NCBI GenBank assembly: GCA_900551295.1
Contig: URVJ01000014.1
Coordinates: 1-64,000, forward strand
Reading direction: 5' to 3'
Origin: an uncultured Eubacteriales bacterium
GTDB lineage: Bacteria > Bacillota > Clostridia > Oscillospirales > CAG-382
Length of the DNA: 64,000 bases
The notes below the pieces were generated by a model. The model was not told the DNA's origin. It saw only the letters and a program-made list of their open reading frames with translations, and made no database searches. Position 1 is the first letter of the stretch, and each line of letters begins with the position of its first letter. The translations under genes were made by a program, and so were the position numbers. Positions 16,403-26,700 of this stretch are shown piece after piece.

Positions 16403-19400
16403 TCACTTAGATCGGATTTTTTTATAATATGCCGAAAACAGCGGTTCAAGCGATTTTTTATCGTTTACAATAATCTTTATACTGTCAGCTTTTTCGGCAT
16501 ACGGAAGTCCCGAAACCGAAATTATAACATTGTATTTCTGAGGAGTGTAATTATTTACGGTAACGGTCTTTGATGCGACGAGTCTGCCGCGTTCGCTGTA
16601 AACGTTAAGGGATACGGTATATATATCCGAAGAATCGGACATTACAGTGACTTCCGCCGAAACCGACGACGAAGTGCTTACTATATTCTTTACCGAAAGA
16701 ACCGGCTTATCGGAAATTTCGGATCTCAAGACAGGGTACGAATACCCGCTCGGAATTTCCCAAACGCTTTCAAAATCAAACCCCAAGCTCTGGGCAAGGA
16801 AATTCTGATTTCTGAAATTCGATGACGTTGCGCCTACCCCGAATTCGTTTATCCCCGCGCTCTCGCCGTTTGCGGAAGATGTAACGCTTGCAGAACGGTA
16901 ATATATACACTCGTTTACAAGACTTTCATCTTTACAAAGTCCGGCTATATGACCGGCATATGCGTTTTCGGTATCGGAAGAATCGGAGCTTGCCGAAATA
17001 CCGCCGACAGTAAAGCAGCCTGACATCACAGGCCCGGATCTATTGCCCGAAACACTTACCTCGGCACATATTCCTCCGGCATAAGCTTTAAGTGCAGCCG
17101 CAGCGTCAACCCTATCAAGCGAATAGCAGTTACGTATCTGTGCCGCACAGCCGTCTGACGAGCTTACATATGCCGAAATACCTCCGGCAAGCGCGTTATT
17201 GCTTTCCGAACGCGCATAAACTCTGCTGTCGGAATACGAATTATTAATATAAGCGTCCGAGCCTTCCGCAACAAGCTTTCCGCATATTGCGCCTGCATTT
17301 ACATTTCCTTTTGATGTGACGGAAACGCTTCCGTAAACCTTGACTTCGGAAATTTTAAGAACGCCGTCGGCTGCTTTCGCCGTTCCGCAGAGTATTCCCG
17401 CGTTTACGTCGTTTTCACTCTCGATGTTGATTTGTGCGCTGCCGAATACTATACCGTTAATCGCGGCGTCATTTACGTAACCGAACAATCCCGCGTCGGC
17501 AAGGTTTTTGTCCGTGATTCTAAGTCCGTTTATTGTATATCCTCCGCCGTCGAATTTACCGGAAAACGGAAGTTTGGAGTTTCCGATCGGGAGCCATTCA
17601 AAATTTCCGAGCTGTATATCTGCATCAACTTCAAAATACGCCTTTGCAATCTTTTCGTTCCCGTTTGCGATTTCCTTTGAAAGCCAAAAAAGCTGATAGC
17701 CGTTTGATACCTTATAAGGATTACTTTCCGAACCGTTTCCGCGCGTTATTTCCTTTGCGGTTTTTCCGTCCCACACCGTAAAGTCATAGGCTTTATAGAC
17801 GGCGTAGATCTTAATATTATCCGACACGGTATAAGTGTCAAAATTCAGCGCCGTTCCGTCAGGCGTAAGCGACCAGTGAGAGAAAGTATACCAGAAATTG
17901 ACGTCAGACGCCTTTTCGGGCTGCGTTTCGGGAGGAACTATCCTATCTCCGTAGGAATACTCGGTTTCGGGGACATAGGTCTTTCCGTCATTTACAAACT
18001 CGACGGTATATTTCTTTGCCGTAATGTTATATACCGCGTAAACGTTTGTATTTCTGTCTGCCATGCCCGAGGTAAATTCCGAGCCGTTCGGTGTGAGCGA
18101 CCAATGCGAGAATTCATACAAGCGTCCGACATCTTTATCATAAGACGGAGTTTGTTCGGGAACCGAAAATTCACCGCCGTATTTTACCGATGACGAAGAA
18201 AGGATATAATCTACATTTATATACGTTATCGCCGGATCTTTGGAAAAATGCTTATTGTCCGAGAGAACGGGAAGCGCATATCCGGCTGACTTATCAAAAC
18301 ACCATGTGCCGTCAAAATCAAAGCCGTTATAGCTTTCATTTTCGTAAGCCTTATCAAGACTTATCTCGGTTACGCCGCCGTCCGAAATATCGCTGCCTTT
18401 TACAAAGGCAAAGTCAAACGCGTAGCAGTTTTCAAGTTCAAAATTCTGCCTGTAACCGTAAATCTTTCCTACATACGAGCTTAGCGAGCCTGTATCTGCG
18501 GCATTACCCGACGCATAGACGTTCTTTGCCGACGCCCCCGAACGCGGATCATAGAAATATCCCGCAATTCCGCCGACGCACGAATACGGAAGATCTCCCG
18601 ACGAGGAAACCGCGGTATCGGTCGTCTTTGCACTGACGTTTCCCGATGCATAGCAATCCGTCATTTCAAACGCTTTCTTTGAGGCAAGCACCGACGACAC
18701 GCTGACATACGGCGACAATCCGCCCGCATGAGCCGAGCCGAAACTATGCGCGGTAACATTTCCCGAGGCAAAGCTCTTTTCAACCGTTACTCTGGTATTT
18801 CCCGAACCTGCACCGACAAATCCGAAAAGCCCTCCGCCGAAAGCTTTGACGTTTCCTCTTGTCTGATCATGATATGCGTTTACGTTTGTATCGGCGCCGC
18901 AGCCCGAAATGCTCTGAACTGCGTCCGAAGTTGCCGCGGTATATCCGACAAGTCCGCCTGCATATACGTATGTTGCCGTGCTTACCGAATATGTACTGTA
19001 TGCATACAGCGAAACATTTTTTGCAAAGCTGTCCGAAAGCCGCGATTCTGCCTGTGTGCTCGACATGAAATATCCTAAAAGCCCGCCTGCGTAAACGCTT
19101 TTATCGGCAGAGGCGACATTTATGCTTCCGTTTTCCGCACGGCAGCCGTCTATTACGATCTTTTTATTTTCACCTTTTTCGTCTATTGCAATACATCTTC
19201 CGGCAAGAGGTCCGACGTAATAAATACCCGTATTCTGAAACTCAATGTTAAAATCGGACACGGTAAGATTCTTAACTGTACCGTTATACACAAATCCGAA
19301 AAATCCGACGTATGAATTTGACGGAGAAGTGATTTTGAAGTTCTTTACGGTATGTCCCCTGCCGTCAAACTCTCCCTGAAAGCAGGTATTATATCCGTTT

Positions 19401-19747
19401 TTTATCGTATAATAGCCGACGGGCGTCCATTCGGCGTTTCCGAGGTCTATATCTGCGTCAAGGGCAAAATACGCGTCGTTTGAAAAACCGGCATTTATCC
19501 TCTCTGCGAAAGCTTTAAGCTGTTCTGCATTCTTTATTATATAAGGATCTGACTGCGTTCCGTTTCCGCTTTCAAATTCGGCAAAAAAAGCGGCGTTTTC
19601 ACCTGTATCTTCGCCAAATACCGCGTCCGTGCTCTCCGTCACGCTTTCGGGAACAACGGCGGCATCTGTCGGTGCGGCATATACGGCGGTCTTTGCCGCC
19701 GGTATCAGAAGTGCAAGCATTATTATAAGTGTAATCAGTTTTTTCAT
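16403..19747 (-). CDS. Large secreted surface protein with GLUG-type and InlB-type repeats
   Basis: A 1114-residue exported protein. The signal peptide is MKKLITLIIMLALLIPAAKTAVYA. Two long regions (about 65-490 and 690-1010) are built of short Gly-rich beta repeats of the GLUG kind (FFGFVYNGTVKNLTVS, YAGGLLGYF, AGGISAYVS). Each is preceded by a segment of the form G(S/T)xSDPY(I/K)xxxAxQL and FDGxGxTIxxxxI. Between them are two InlB_B-like repeats (YSYGDRIVPPE, FSHWSLTPDGT). A C-terminal beta domain ends the protein. No SLH, LPXTG or catalytic motif is seen, so how it stays on the cell is unclear. Such proteins are usually adhesins or matrix components. The leader is unusual: AGGAGG lies 33 bases before the ATG with a hairpin between. 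Confidence 0.88.
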   Translation of the reverse strand: MKKLITLIIMLALLIPAAKTAVYAAPTDAAVVPESVTESTDAVFGEDTGENAAFFAEFESGNGTQSDPYIIKNAEQLKAFAERINAGFSNDAYFALDADIDLGNAEWTPVGYYTIKNGYNTCFQGEFDGRGHTVKNFKITSPSNSYVGFFGFVYNGTVKNLTVSDFNIEFQNTGIYYVGPLAGRCIAIDEKGENKKIVIDGCRAENGSINVASADKSVYAGGLLGYFMSSTQAESRLSDSFAKNVSLYAYSTYSVSTATYVYAGGLVGYTAATSDAVQSISGCGADTNVNAYHDQTRGNVKAFGGGLFGFVGAGSGNTRVTVEKSFASGNVTAHSFGSAHAGGLSPYVSVSSVLASKKAFEMTDCYASGNVSAKTTDTAVSSSGDLPYSCVGGIAGYFYDPRSGASAKNVYASGNAADTGSLSSYVGKIYGYRQNFELENCYAFDFAFVKGSDISDGGVTEISLDKAYENESYNGFDFDGTWCFDKSAGYALPVLSDNKHFSKDPAITYINVDYILSSSSVKYGGEFSVPEQTPSYDKDVGRLYEFSHWSLTPNGSEFTSGMADRNTNVYAVYNITAKKYTVEFVNDGKTYVPETEYSYGDRIVPPETQPEKASDVNFWYTFSHWSLTPDGTALNFDTYTVSDNIKIYAVYKAYDFTVWDGKTAKEITRGNGSESNPYKVSNGYQLFWLSKEIANGNEKIAKAYFEVDADIQLGNFEWLPIGNSKLPFSGKFDGGGYTINGLRITDKNLADAGLFGYVNDAAINGIVFGSAQINIESENDVNAGILCGTAKAADGVLKISEVKVYGSVSVTSKGNVNAGAICGKLVAEGSDAYINNSYSDSRVYARSESNNALAGGISAYVSSSDGCAAQIRNCYSLDRVDAAAALKAYAGGICAEVSVSGNRSGPVMSGCFTVGGISASSDSSDTENAYAGHIAGLCKDESLVNECIYYRSASVTSSANGESAGINEFGVGATSSNFRNQNFLAQSLGFDFESVWEIPSGYSYPVLRSEISDKPVLSVKNIVSTSSSVSAEVTVMSDSSDIYTVSLNVYSERGRLVASKTVTVNNYTPQKYNVIISVSGLPYAEKADSIKIIVNDKKSLEPLFSAYYKKIRSK

Positions 19748-19873
19748 TGACGGCAATTTGTGTGCGCGTACTGCACACGACCTCCTTACAAATTTCTTTA
19801 TTATCGGCACGCTTTTAATGCACTGAATGCGGCTGCTGAAATCAGCAGAAAGGCTTTAAGGGGCATTTACTAT
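19748..19873 (-). promoter_or_regulatory. Structured 5' leader of the GLUG protein
   Basis: About 126 bases from the predicted transcription start to the ATG. It holds a hairpin CTGCTG-AAAT-CAGCAG (plus-strand reading, 19833-19848), then AGGAGG (19781-19786), then a hairpin with GTGTGC/GCACAC arms (19760-19778), then 12 bases to the ATG. It does not match a riboswitch class I know. Confidence 0.55.
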
Positions 19874-19879
19874 AAGTTT

Positions 19880-19908
19880 ATTATACATTACCTTGAGAAA
19901 ATTGTCAA
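19880..19908 (-). promoter_or_regulatory. Sigma-A promoter of the GLUG protein gene
   Basis: TTGACA (19903-19908), a 17-base spacer and TATAAT (19880-19885): a full consensus match. Confidence 0.9.
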
Positions 19909-20017
19909 TCGACGGCGGCAAAACTTTTTGCAATTGCCGCAAATTTCCGCAAAGTCAAATAATTGTCCTTTTTATACTGTAAGCACATTTTTTTATACGT
20001 TCCGCAAAGCCGCGCTA

Positions 20018-20046
20018 TTGAAGAAAGGCACAAAATAATGTATAAT
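20018..20046 (+). promoter_or_regulatory. Promoter of the flavoprotein gene
   Basis: TTGAAG (20018-20023), a 17-base spacer and TATAAT (20041-20046), 32 bases before the ATG. Confidence 0.8.
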
Positions 20047-20077
20047 TAAACAAAACATATACATTCCGGAGGTATTC

Positions 20078-21937
20078 ATGCCTGAAAGAACACATTACGA
20101 CGCCCTTATCATAGGCAGCGGCGCTGCGGGACTAAATGCCGCGGACAGCCTGTATGAGCTTGGCGTTACAAATATCGCGATACTGACAGAGGGACTTTAT
20201 TCAAGCACTTCCATAAACACGGGTTCCGACAAACAGACCTACTACAAGATAAGCACCACGGGGGATCAGTCCGACAGCGTATACGACATGGCGCGCACAT
20301 ACATTTCCTGCGGAGGGATAGAGGGTTTCCATGCGCTCACCGAATCGGCGCTGTCTCTCAGATGCTTTTTTAAGCTTGTGGAAGCCGGCGTTCCGTTTCC
20401 CATGAACAGGTACGGCGAATATGTCGGATACAGAACCGACCATGACGTAAGGCTCAGGGCAAGCTCCTGCGGTCCGCTTACTTCAAAATATATGTGCGAA
20501 TGTCTAATAAAGCGCATAAAGCAAAAAAACATCAAAGTTATAGAGGGTTTCCGCGCCGTGCGGCTGCTTACCGACAACGGCACCGTTTACGGCTGTGCGG
20601 CTATCGACATAGGCACTGGTAAAATGATATATTTGGGTGCGAAAAACATAATTATCGCGTCGGGAGGCCCTGCCGGCATATATTCAGACAGCGTTTATCC
20701 GATTTGCCACACCGGAGGAGTCGGAATTGCTCTGCGCGAGGGCGCAAAAGCTACAAGTCTTTCGGAATGGCAGTACGGTCTTGCCTCGACCGACTTCAGG
20801 TGGAACTTATCCGGCAGCTATCAGCAGGTAATTCCGAAATATGTATCGGTTGACCGTGACGGCAGCATACGCGAATTTTTGCACGACTACATTGACGCCG
20901 GCATATGCGATCTTATCTTCCGGAAAGGCTACAACTGGCCGTTTTCGCCAAAAAATCTGAACGGAAAAAGCTCTGTAATTGACATTGCTGTATACACCGA
21001 ATCGCACATAAAGGGCAGAAAAGTATATCTTGATTTCCGTTCAAATCCATCGGAATACGATTTTTCCTCACTCGGCAGCGAAACAAAGGAATATCTTACA
21101 AAATCGGGGCTTGAAAAACTCGGCACGCCTATTGAAAGGCTCAAAAAACTCAACATCAAGGCTTACAATCTTTACAAAGATCACGGCATTGACCTTGAAA
21201 AAGTGCCTCTTGCGGCAAACGTATGCGCGCAGCACTGCAACGGCGGCTTAAACATTGACGAAAACTACATGACGACCATCAAAAATCTGTATGCCTGCGG
21301 CGAATGTGCCGGAGTTTTCGGCGTAACGCGTCCGGGAGGAAGCGCTCTCAACTCGACTCAGGTTTCCTCTCTCAAAGCGGCTCTGTCAATAAGCAAAAAC
21401 AATGGGGATTTATTTGAAAAATCAAAATTCGACGCTCTGAAACAAAAGGTTTCGTCGGAAATCTCCGCTCTTACCGAAAAGACGGCGAACGGCAAAAAAA
21501 GCCCGTCAGAAATACGTTCGGAATTTCAAACTCTTATGTCTCTGCACGGGGCATTTATCAGAAAACTGCCCGAAACGCTCAAAGCTCTTGAATACGCAAA
21601 GCAAAAGCTCTCGGTTTTGTTTGACGAAGCGCTTGCAAAAACTCCGTTTGACATATACAACACCTTTGTCAACGAGGATTTACTGCTGACAATGCAGGCG
21701 GTTCTCGAATCTCAGCGCATCTACGCACAAAACGGTTATCTCAGCCGCGGAGGTTACATTCTTTGCGGTGACGAAAGCTTATCCGAGCTTTGCAAAAACG
21801 TACATCTTGAGGACAGAAACGACGACGTTGTTGACGTACGGCTTACGAAAGACGGCTTTGACGGCTGTATGAGAACAGTATCGCCCTTGCCGCAAAGCGA
21901 ACAATGGTTTGAAAAGGTCGCGTTCGGAGAACAGTAA
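20078..21937 (+). CDS. FAD-dependent oxidoreductase, fumarate reductase / L-aspartate oxidase superfamily
   Basis: A 619-residue soluble flavoprotein. The dinucleotide-binding motif is ALIIGSGAAGLNAADSL near the N-terminus, and a second FAD segment is AKNIIIASGGPAGIY. The late part NLYACGECAGVFGVTRPGGSALNSTQVSSLKAAL is typical of fumarate reductase, succinate dehydrogenase and aspartate oxidase flavoproteins. The C-terminal helical domain, from about residue 460, also fits. No iron-sulfur or membrane subunit is nearby, so it is unlikely to be a respiratory complex. It is a single-gene transcript with GGAGG before the ATG and a strong terminator. The substrate is not known; NadB is possible, but no nadA or nadC is adjacent. 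Confidence 0.85.
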   Translation: MPERTHYDALIIGSGAAGLNAADSLYELGVTNIAILTEGLYSSTSINTGSDKQTYYKISTTGDQSDSVYDMARTYISCGGIEGFHALTESALSLRCFFKLVEAGVPFPMNRYGEYVGYRTDHDVRLRASSCGPLTSKYMCECLIKRIKQKNIKVIEGFRAVRLLTDNGTVYGCAAIDIGTGKMIYLGAKNIIIASGGPAGIYSDSVYPICHTGGVGIALREGAKATSLSEWQYGLASTDFRWNLSGSYQQVIPKYVSVDRDGSIREFLHDYIDAGICDLIFRKGYNWPFSPKNLNGKSSVIDIAVYTESHIKGRKVYLDFRSNPSEYDFSSLGSETKEYLTKSGLEKLGTPIERLKKLNIKAYNLYKDHGIDLEKVPLAANVCAQHCNGGLNIDENYMTTIKNLYACGECAGVFGVTRPGGSALNSTQVSSLKAALSISKNNGDLFEKSKFDALKQKVSSEISALTEKTANGKKSPSEIRSEFQTLMSLHGAFIRKLPETLKALEYAKQKLSVLFDEALAKTPFDIYNTFVNEDLLLTMQAVLESQRIYAQNGYLSRGGYILCGDESLSELCKNVHLEDRNDDVVDVRLTKDGFDGCMRTVSPLPQSEQWFEKVAFGEQ

Positions 21938-21959
21938 CATATATACAGAAACAAAAGCA

Positions 21960-21987
21960 CCGCACGGCTTTACGCCGTGCGGTTTTA
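21960..21987 (+). terminator. Terminator of the flavoprotein gene
   Basis: A perfect 9-bp stem CCGCACGGC/GCCGTGCGG (21960-21968 with 21974-21982) followed by TTTT. It may also stop the convergent SLH operon, although the minus-strand T run is weak. Confidence 0.9.
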
Positions 21988-22006
21988 TCTTTATATACGC
22001 TTGTAA

Positions 22007-23632
22007 TTACATCGAAATATCTTTTCCGTCAAGGAAGTATTCCTTTAAGAAATCCTGTACGTCGGGATCTACGTTATTGGTTATCGCATTTGAAAAATCC
22101 GATGCAACTCTTGCAGACATTTCATCGTAGCATATGGTTTCAACCGCATCTACGGTTGACTTATACTCGGTATTTACATAGTCTTTTGTAATGAGAGTGC
22201 CGTTCTTTGCATCCTCTATTACATATGCCATACATTCGACTATAAGATCTCTCGCTTTCTTCTGAAGATCATTGGTAAAACGTATAGCCTTAAGCTGGTC
22301 ATGTCCTCTCTGAAGCTTATCCATAAGTTCTTCGGAGTTGGGATTTTCTATAATCGGCTTTTCGGAATATGCCGCAACAAAATCGGTATTTTTTGTGATC
22401 TTATATGCAGAAATATTTATAAGCGTACTTGTATCGCCCGAAAGCAGCCAGCCGGAAAATTCGTATCCGTCAAACTGCGGAACATCAGTAGGTGCGCTTG
22501 CATAATTGCCTTTTGCTACCTCCTGCGTATCAATGAGGTTATCATTTGCGTAGAAACGGACGGTATAGGTTGTAATTTCGGGTTTCTTTTCAAACAAAGC
22601 GTAGAACTTTGTTTCGGAAGTTATCTTATAGTTTGCCGAAACAACCGCGCCGTTTTCGGTAAGTGACCAGCCGTTAAATACATATCCCGACTTCTGCGGA
22701 TTATCGGCTGCCGGCATTGCGGAACCGTGTTCTATCTTTTCAAAAGTCCGGAGCAGCGTCTTTCCGTCATAGAAATACACATTATAGGTCTTTTTTGCAA
22801 AGACTGCTTCGTAATCAATGCTTTCAAGCACTGCGGAAATCTTAGGATCGACTGTTTCTGTCGTTCCGACGACTCTCCAGCCTGCAAAGTACATTGACTC
22901 ATCGGGACTCTCCGGATCTTTAGGAACATCAGCGTACTCGCCTACAAGCACCGTATCGGTTTCTCCGTACTGCTTGCCGTCAACAAAGTATCTTATATCG
23001 GCGGTCACGGGTTCGGGCATATTAACGACGTATTTTGCAAGTGCGTTTGCAAGCTCGTATCTCTTTATGACCTCGGTTGCACGGAAAGTATTTCCGCTTT
23101 CTATGGGCATTATCTTATTCTTGACTATTTTAAGAACATCATTTTTTGCCCAGTCGGAAATCTTATCCGTCACCGTCGCGGTTATGGGAAGATCATAGGG
23201 CTTTAAAATTCTGTTAAGTATTGCGCAGACCTGTTCGCGTGTTATAAACTCGGAGCCGCGGAAAGATCCGTCCTCATATCCGTTGACAATTCCGGCTGCC
23301 TGCGCTGCGAGAGCATACGGCTTATACCAGTCGGCATCGCTTACATCGGGAAAGCCTTTCGCATCGGTTGTTTTTGCCGTGAACTTAAATGTAAGCGCTA
23401 TCATCTTACACATTTCGGCTCTTGTTACTCCGCCTGACGGTCTGAACGTACCGTCCTCATATCCGTTGAGAATTCCGGCGTCGGTAAGTTTTGAAATATC
23501 GGAAGAATACGGCGTTGATTCCGTTACGTCCGAAAACTTCTTCTGAGCCGTGTTCTGTTCGGCAAATACACTGAAGGCTGACAATACTGTTAGCACTGCC
23601 AGAAACAGTGCCGTTTTTTTGAAAATCCGCAT
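22007..23632 (-). CDS. SLH-domain surface protein with InlB-type repeats
   Basis: A 541-residue wall-anchored protein. After the signal peptide (MRIFKKTALFLAVLTVLSAFSVFAE) come three SLH domains over about residues 30-205: KFSDVTESTPYSSDISKLTDAG...GVTRAEM, FPDVSDADWYKP...FITREQV, and a weaker third. SLH triplets bind the secondary cell-wall polymer. Three InlB_B-like repeats follow (YFAGWRVVG, YVFNGWSLTENG, YEFSGWLLSGD). The last ~110 residues are helical with no known domain. The ATG at 23632 has AAAGGGG before it; a longer frame lacks a signal at its start. It is the last gene of a three-gene surface operon that begins at 29859. Confidence 0.9.
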   Translation of the reverse strand: MRIFKKTALFLAVLTVLSAFSVFAEQNTAQKKFSDVTESTPYSSDISKLTDAGILNGYEDGTFRPSGGVTRAEMCKMIALTFKFTAKTTDAKGFPDVSDADWYKPYALAAQAAGIVNGYEDGSFRGSEFITREQVCAILNRILKPYDLPITATVTDKISDWAKNDVLKIVKNKIMPIESGNTFRATEVIKRYELANALAKYVVNMPEPVTADIRYFVDGKQYGETDTVLVGEYADVPKDPESPDESMYFAGWRVVGTTETVDPKISAVLESIDYEAVFAKKTYNVYFYDGKTLLRTFEKIEHGSAMPAADNPQKSGYVFNGWSLTENGAVVSANYKITSETKFYALFEKKPEITTYTVRFYANDNLIDTQEVAKGNYASAPTDVPQFDGYEFSGWLLSGDTSTLINISAYKITKNTDFVAAYSEKPIIENPNSEELMDKLQRGHDQLKAIRFTNDLQKKARDLIVECMAYVIEDAKNGTLITKDYVNTEYKSTVDAVETICYDEMSARVASDFSNAITNNVDPDVQDFLKEYFLDGKDISM

Positions 23633-23659
23633 GATTTCCCCTTTCGGCTTATTATGCAT

Positions 23660-23683
23660 ACAACAGGCAGTTTCCCGCCTGTT
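23660..23683 (-). other. Intergenic hairpin between the two SLH genes
   Basis: A perfect 8-bp stem CAACAGGC/GCCTGTTG with no T run. It is probably an mRNA-processing or stability element that sets different expression of the two SLH genes, rather than a terminator. Confidence 0.6.
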
Positions 23684-23720
23684 GCACACACAAATCTTTG
23701 GTTTTGCTTATAATTCGGGA

Positions 23721-26700
23721 TTAACCGTTATCAAGATCTCTCCAGACTGTTACGGTATTATTCTTATATTCATAAGACTTTGAATCGCCCTTTACGACTT
23801 TATCAAAGGTATAATCTACCGTAACGTCCTTATTATCGTTGGCGTGGATAATATTGATTGCCTTCTTCGCCTTTGCGTAATCTTCCTTGGTATAGGTTCT
23901 GTTGAACTTGGAGGAAGCAAACTTTTCGAGTATTACTTCGATTCTTGCGGCAAACTTTACGGAGAGCTTATCATATGCTCCGTCCGCAACCTTATTGCGT
24001 GCAAGCTTATCTATATAATCCTCAATATCTTTATCGGTTACTTTCTGACCTGCCTTGATGATGTCGTTCTTGATCATATCGTCTTTCATGATATCATCTA
24101 CAAGGTCTTTAAGGCTTGTGGGTATTCCGTTTGTATTATAGAGGTTGAGAAGGCCAACCGCGTAGTTTACATAGTGGAGAACTCTCTCCTCGGACTTATC
24201 GAGAACCTTATTGAGATCCTCGCTGCTTACGTTTCGGCAGTACCATACGAACATATCGTCAACAAGTACGGAGGACGCCTTTACCATATTATAGTAATCG
24301 TCGAACTCTTTGAGAGTATATCCCGAGCCGACTGCGGTATAAGGCTTTGCCGAGCCGTTGAACCAGTTTTCGGCGTTTGTAAGCTCAAGAAGAGGATCAA
24401 CGTACGGGTTCTGTTCAACGTACTTATTATACTTACCGTAGAATTCGGGCTTTCTGTTATTGATTTCGTCGCCGAGTCTGTCGTACTTATCAATAGCATA
24501 TGCCTGCATGGGAATGTAAACTTCGCTTACGGGGTTGAACTGAAGCGTTACGCCGCTGTCAAGAGTTGTTGTTGCGGAAGAATCGGCATTGATAAGTGCC
24601 ATTGCGGCGTCTATCTCATTGAGGTATCTTGTTCTTGTACGTTCGTAGATAGGTCTGATTATATCGTTGGGAAGATTATCGATAAGGGATTGAGGCACTC
24701 TTGTGAGATACTTTGCGATCATACTGTCATAATCGCTCTCATCGACAAAGTCACGAAGTGCGGATACTATTATGAGGTTATCCTTATTTACATCGAACTG
24801 TTCGTCATGTACGAGCTGATCTTTAAGAATTACGAGCTGATCTTCGATCTTATTTCTGTAATCTTCCTTTTCCTGTGCTATCTGGTCTGCAAATTCGGCC
24901 TTGATGTTCTCACGGTACTGATTGATAAGTTCATCAATTTCTGCGTCGGTAAGACCGTTTATATAGTCATGGGTATATGAAACAAGGTCATCGCTGTAAT
25001 TTGCAAGTATGTCAGACTTATTTGCAATCAGGTAGTTATTTACGTAAGCTGCCTTTTCGAAATCGCTGAGCGACTGATATGCAAGCTGCTGCATTGAATC
25101 AAGTGTGGGAAGTACCTTTGACTCAAAGAGTGTAAGACCGTATTCTGCGCAGATGGTTTCGTACTTATCGGTGCAGATAGTGAGAAGCTGTGCGTCGGTC
25201 GCGCTTCTGAAGTAGATCTTTCCGTACTTCTGAAGAAGTGTATCGTCATCAAGATTTGCATTGATCTCAAGTCTGTCATCAAGGAACTTTTTGAGGTTTG
25301 CCTCTCCGAGAACCGTTACAAACTTGACCATTCTGTTTACGTTGAGAATTTCCTTGGTTGCGGGATCGATAAGACCCCTTTCGGCAAGCTTATCTTCGAA
25401 CTTTCCGTCGACCTTTGAATCGTAAACTGTCTTAATGTAGCTTTCGTTGATAAACAGTGCGTCCTTAATGGTATCTATAACTCTGCTGTCGTCTTCATAG
25501 GGTGCGCTGAGCATAAAGTTAAGGGTAAATCTCGGTGTGTCAACTTCAAGATGCGCCATCTTTGAAGTATAGTAAAGTTTGAACACCTTAGGATCGGCAG
25601 AACTGTCAACCTTTGTGCTGTCAACAACAAACTGCGTCCAGTCGCCTGTGGTTTCGTCTTCAAACAGCCATCTGTAATTGATTACGTGCTGATATTCCTT
25701 GCCGACATAGTAGCTGCTGAGTGTTCCGTCCTTATAGAAGCCGTTGACCGACCAGGGTGCTACTTCCGTCGGGAAGTCGGACTCTGCAAGCGTCGAACCG
25801 ACCTTTACGTCCATTGTCTTTACAAGCTTTTCTGCCTCGGACTTTGACGGATCGTAGAATTCAACTCTGACAAGGATAGTTTTCATTACAGCCTTGAATT
25901 CAGTATCGGTGTTTATAGCATAAGACGCAACATCTATTACATTTGTTCCGTCAATCGACCAGCCTTTGAAAATTTCTCCCTCAACAACGGGGTCTGCCGG
26001 CTGTGTTGCATATCCTCCGCCGAATACCTTTGTTGTTGCGACGGTTGCTCCGTTGACAGTGAATATTACGTTGTACTGAACGGTGCTGTTATCGTAAACT
26101 GCGTAGAAGTTTTCTGCAGTTGTACCAACTGTATAAATATTAAAGTCAACGATATTTGCAAGAGTTCCGTCGGTTGACCAGCCGCAGAACGGCTTTCCGT
26201 CCTTTTCCGCCGCAGGTGCTGCGGGAGGAGTGATCTTGCTGCCGTATTTGGGATTGAGAGTTGCTCCGACCTGAGTTGTTCTGTCGGAATCGAAGAACTT
26301 GACATCGGGTCTTACTCTCTTATAGTAAACCTTGAGTTCAAGCGAGCCGTCTGTCTTTACGGTGCCTGACATTACGGAATTTACGCTGTCAAATTCAAAT
26401 CCTTCGGGAACGGCTGCTGCGTCAAGTTCGTTTGCAGTTACGGTCTCGCCTGCGTAATCCGTGCCGGTAATTTTGAGTGTGTCATCGGCAGTGAAATCGT
26501 CATCACCGAGGTTTTCAAAGTAGTAGTTTATTACATATGCATACTTTGCGGCGGTTTCAAACAAGGGTTTGAGGGTAACATCTGCTGTTACGGTAATATC
26601 CGCAAGCTCAACCTTATTTACTCCGTCCAAAGACCAGCCTATGAACTTCTTTCCGTCGGGAGCGGCGGTCGTTCTGCCGGTATTTGCAATTTTTCCGCCG

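Noticed and set aside
20078..21937. Succinate dehydrogenase / fumarate reductase subunit A as a precise call
   Set aside because: No iron-sulfur or membrane subunit is adjacent, so only the superfamily can be supported.
23844..24980. A 378-codon plus-strand ORF
   Set aside because: It is antisense to the helical tail of the giant SLH protein and is Cys/Ile-rich as expected for a shadow frame.
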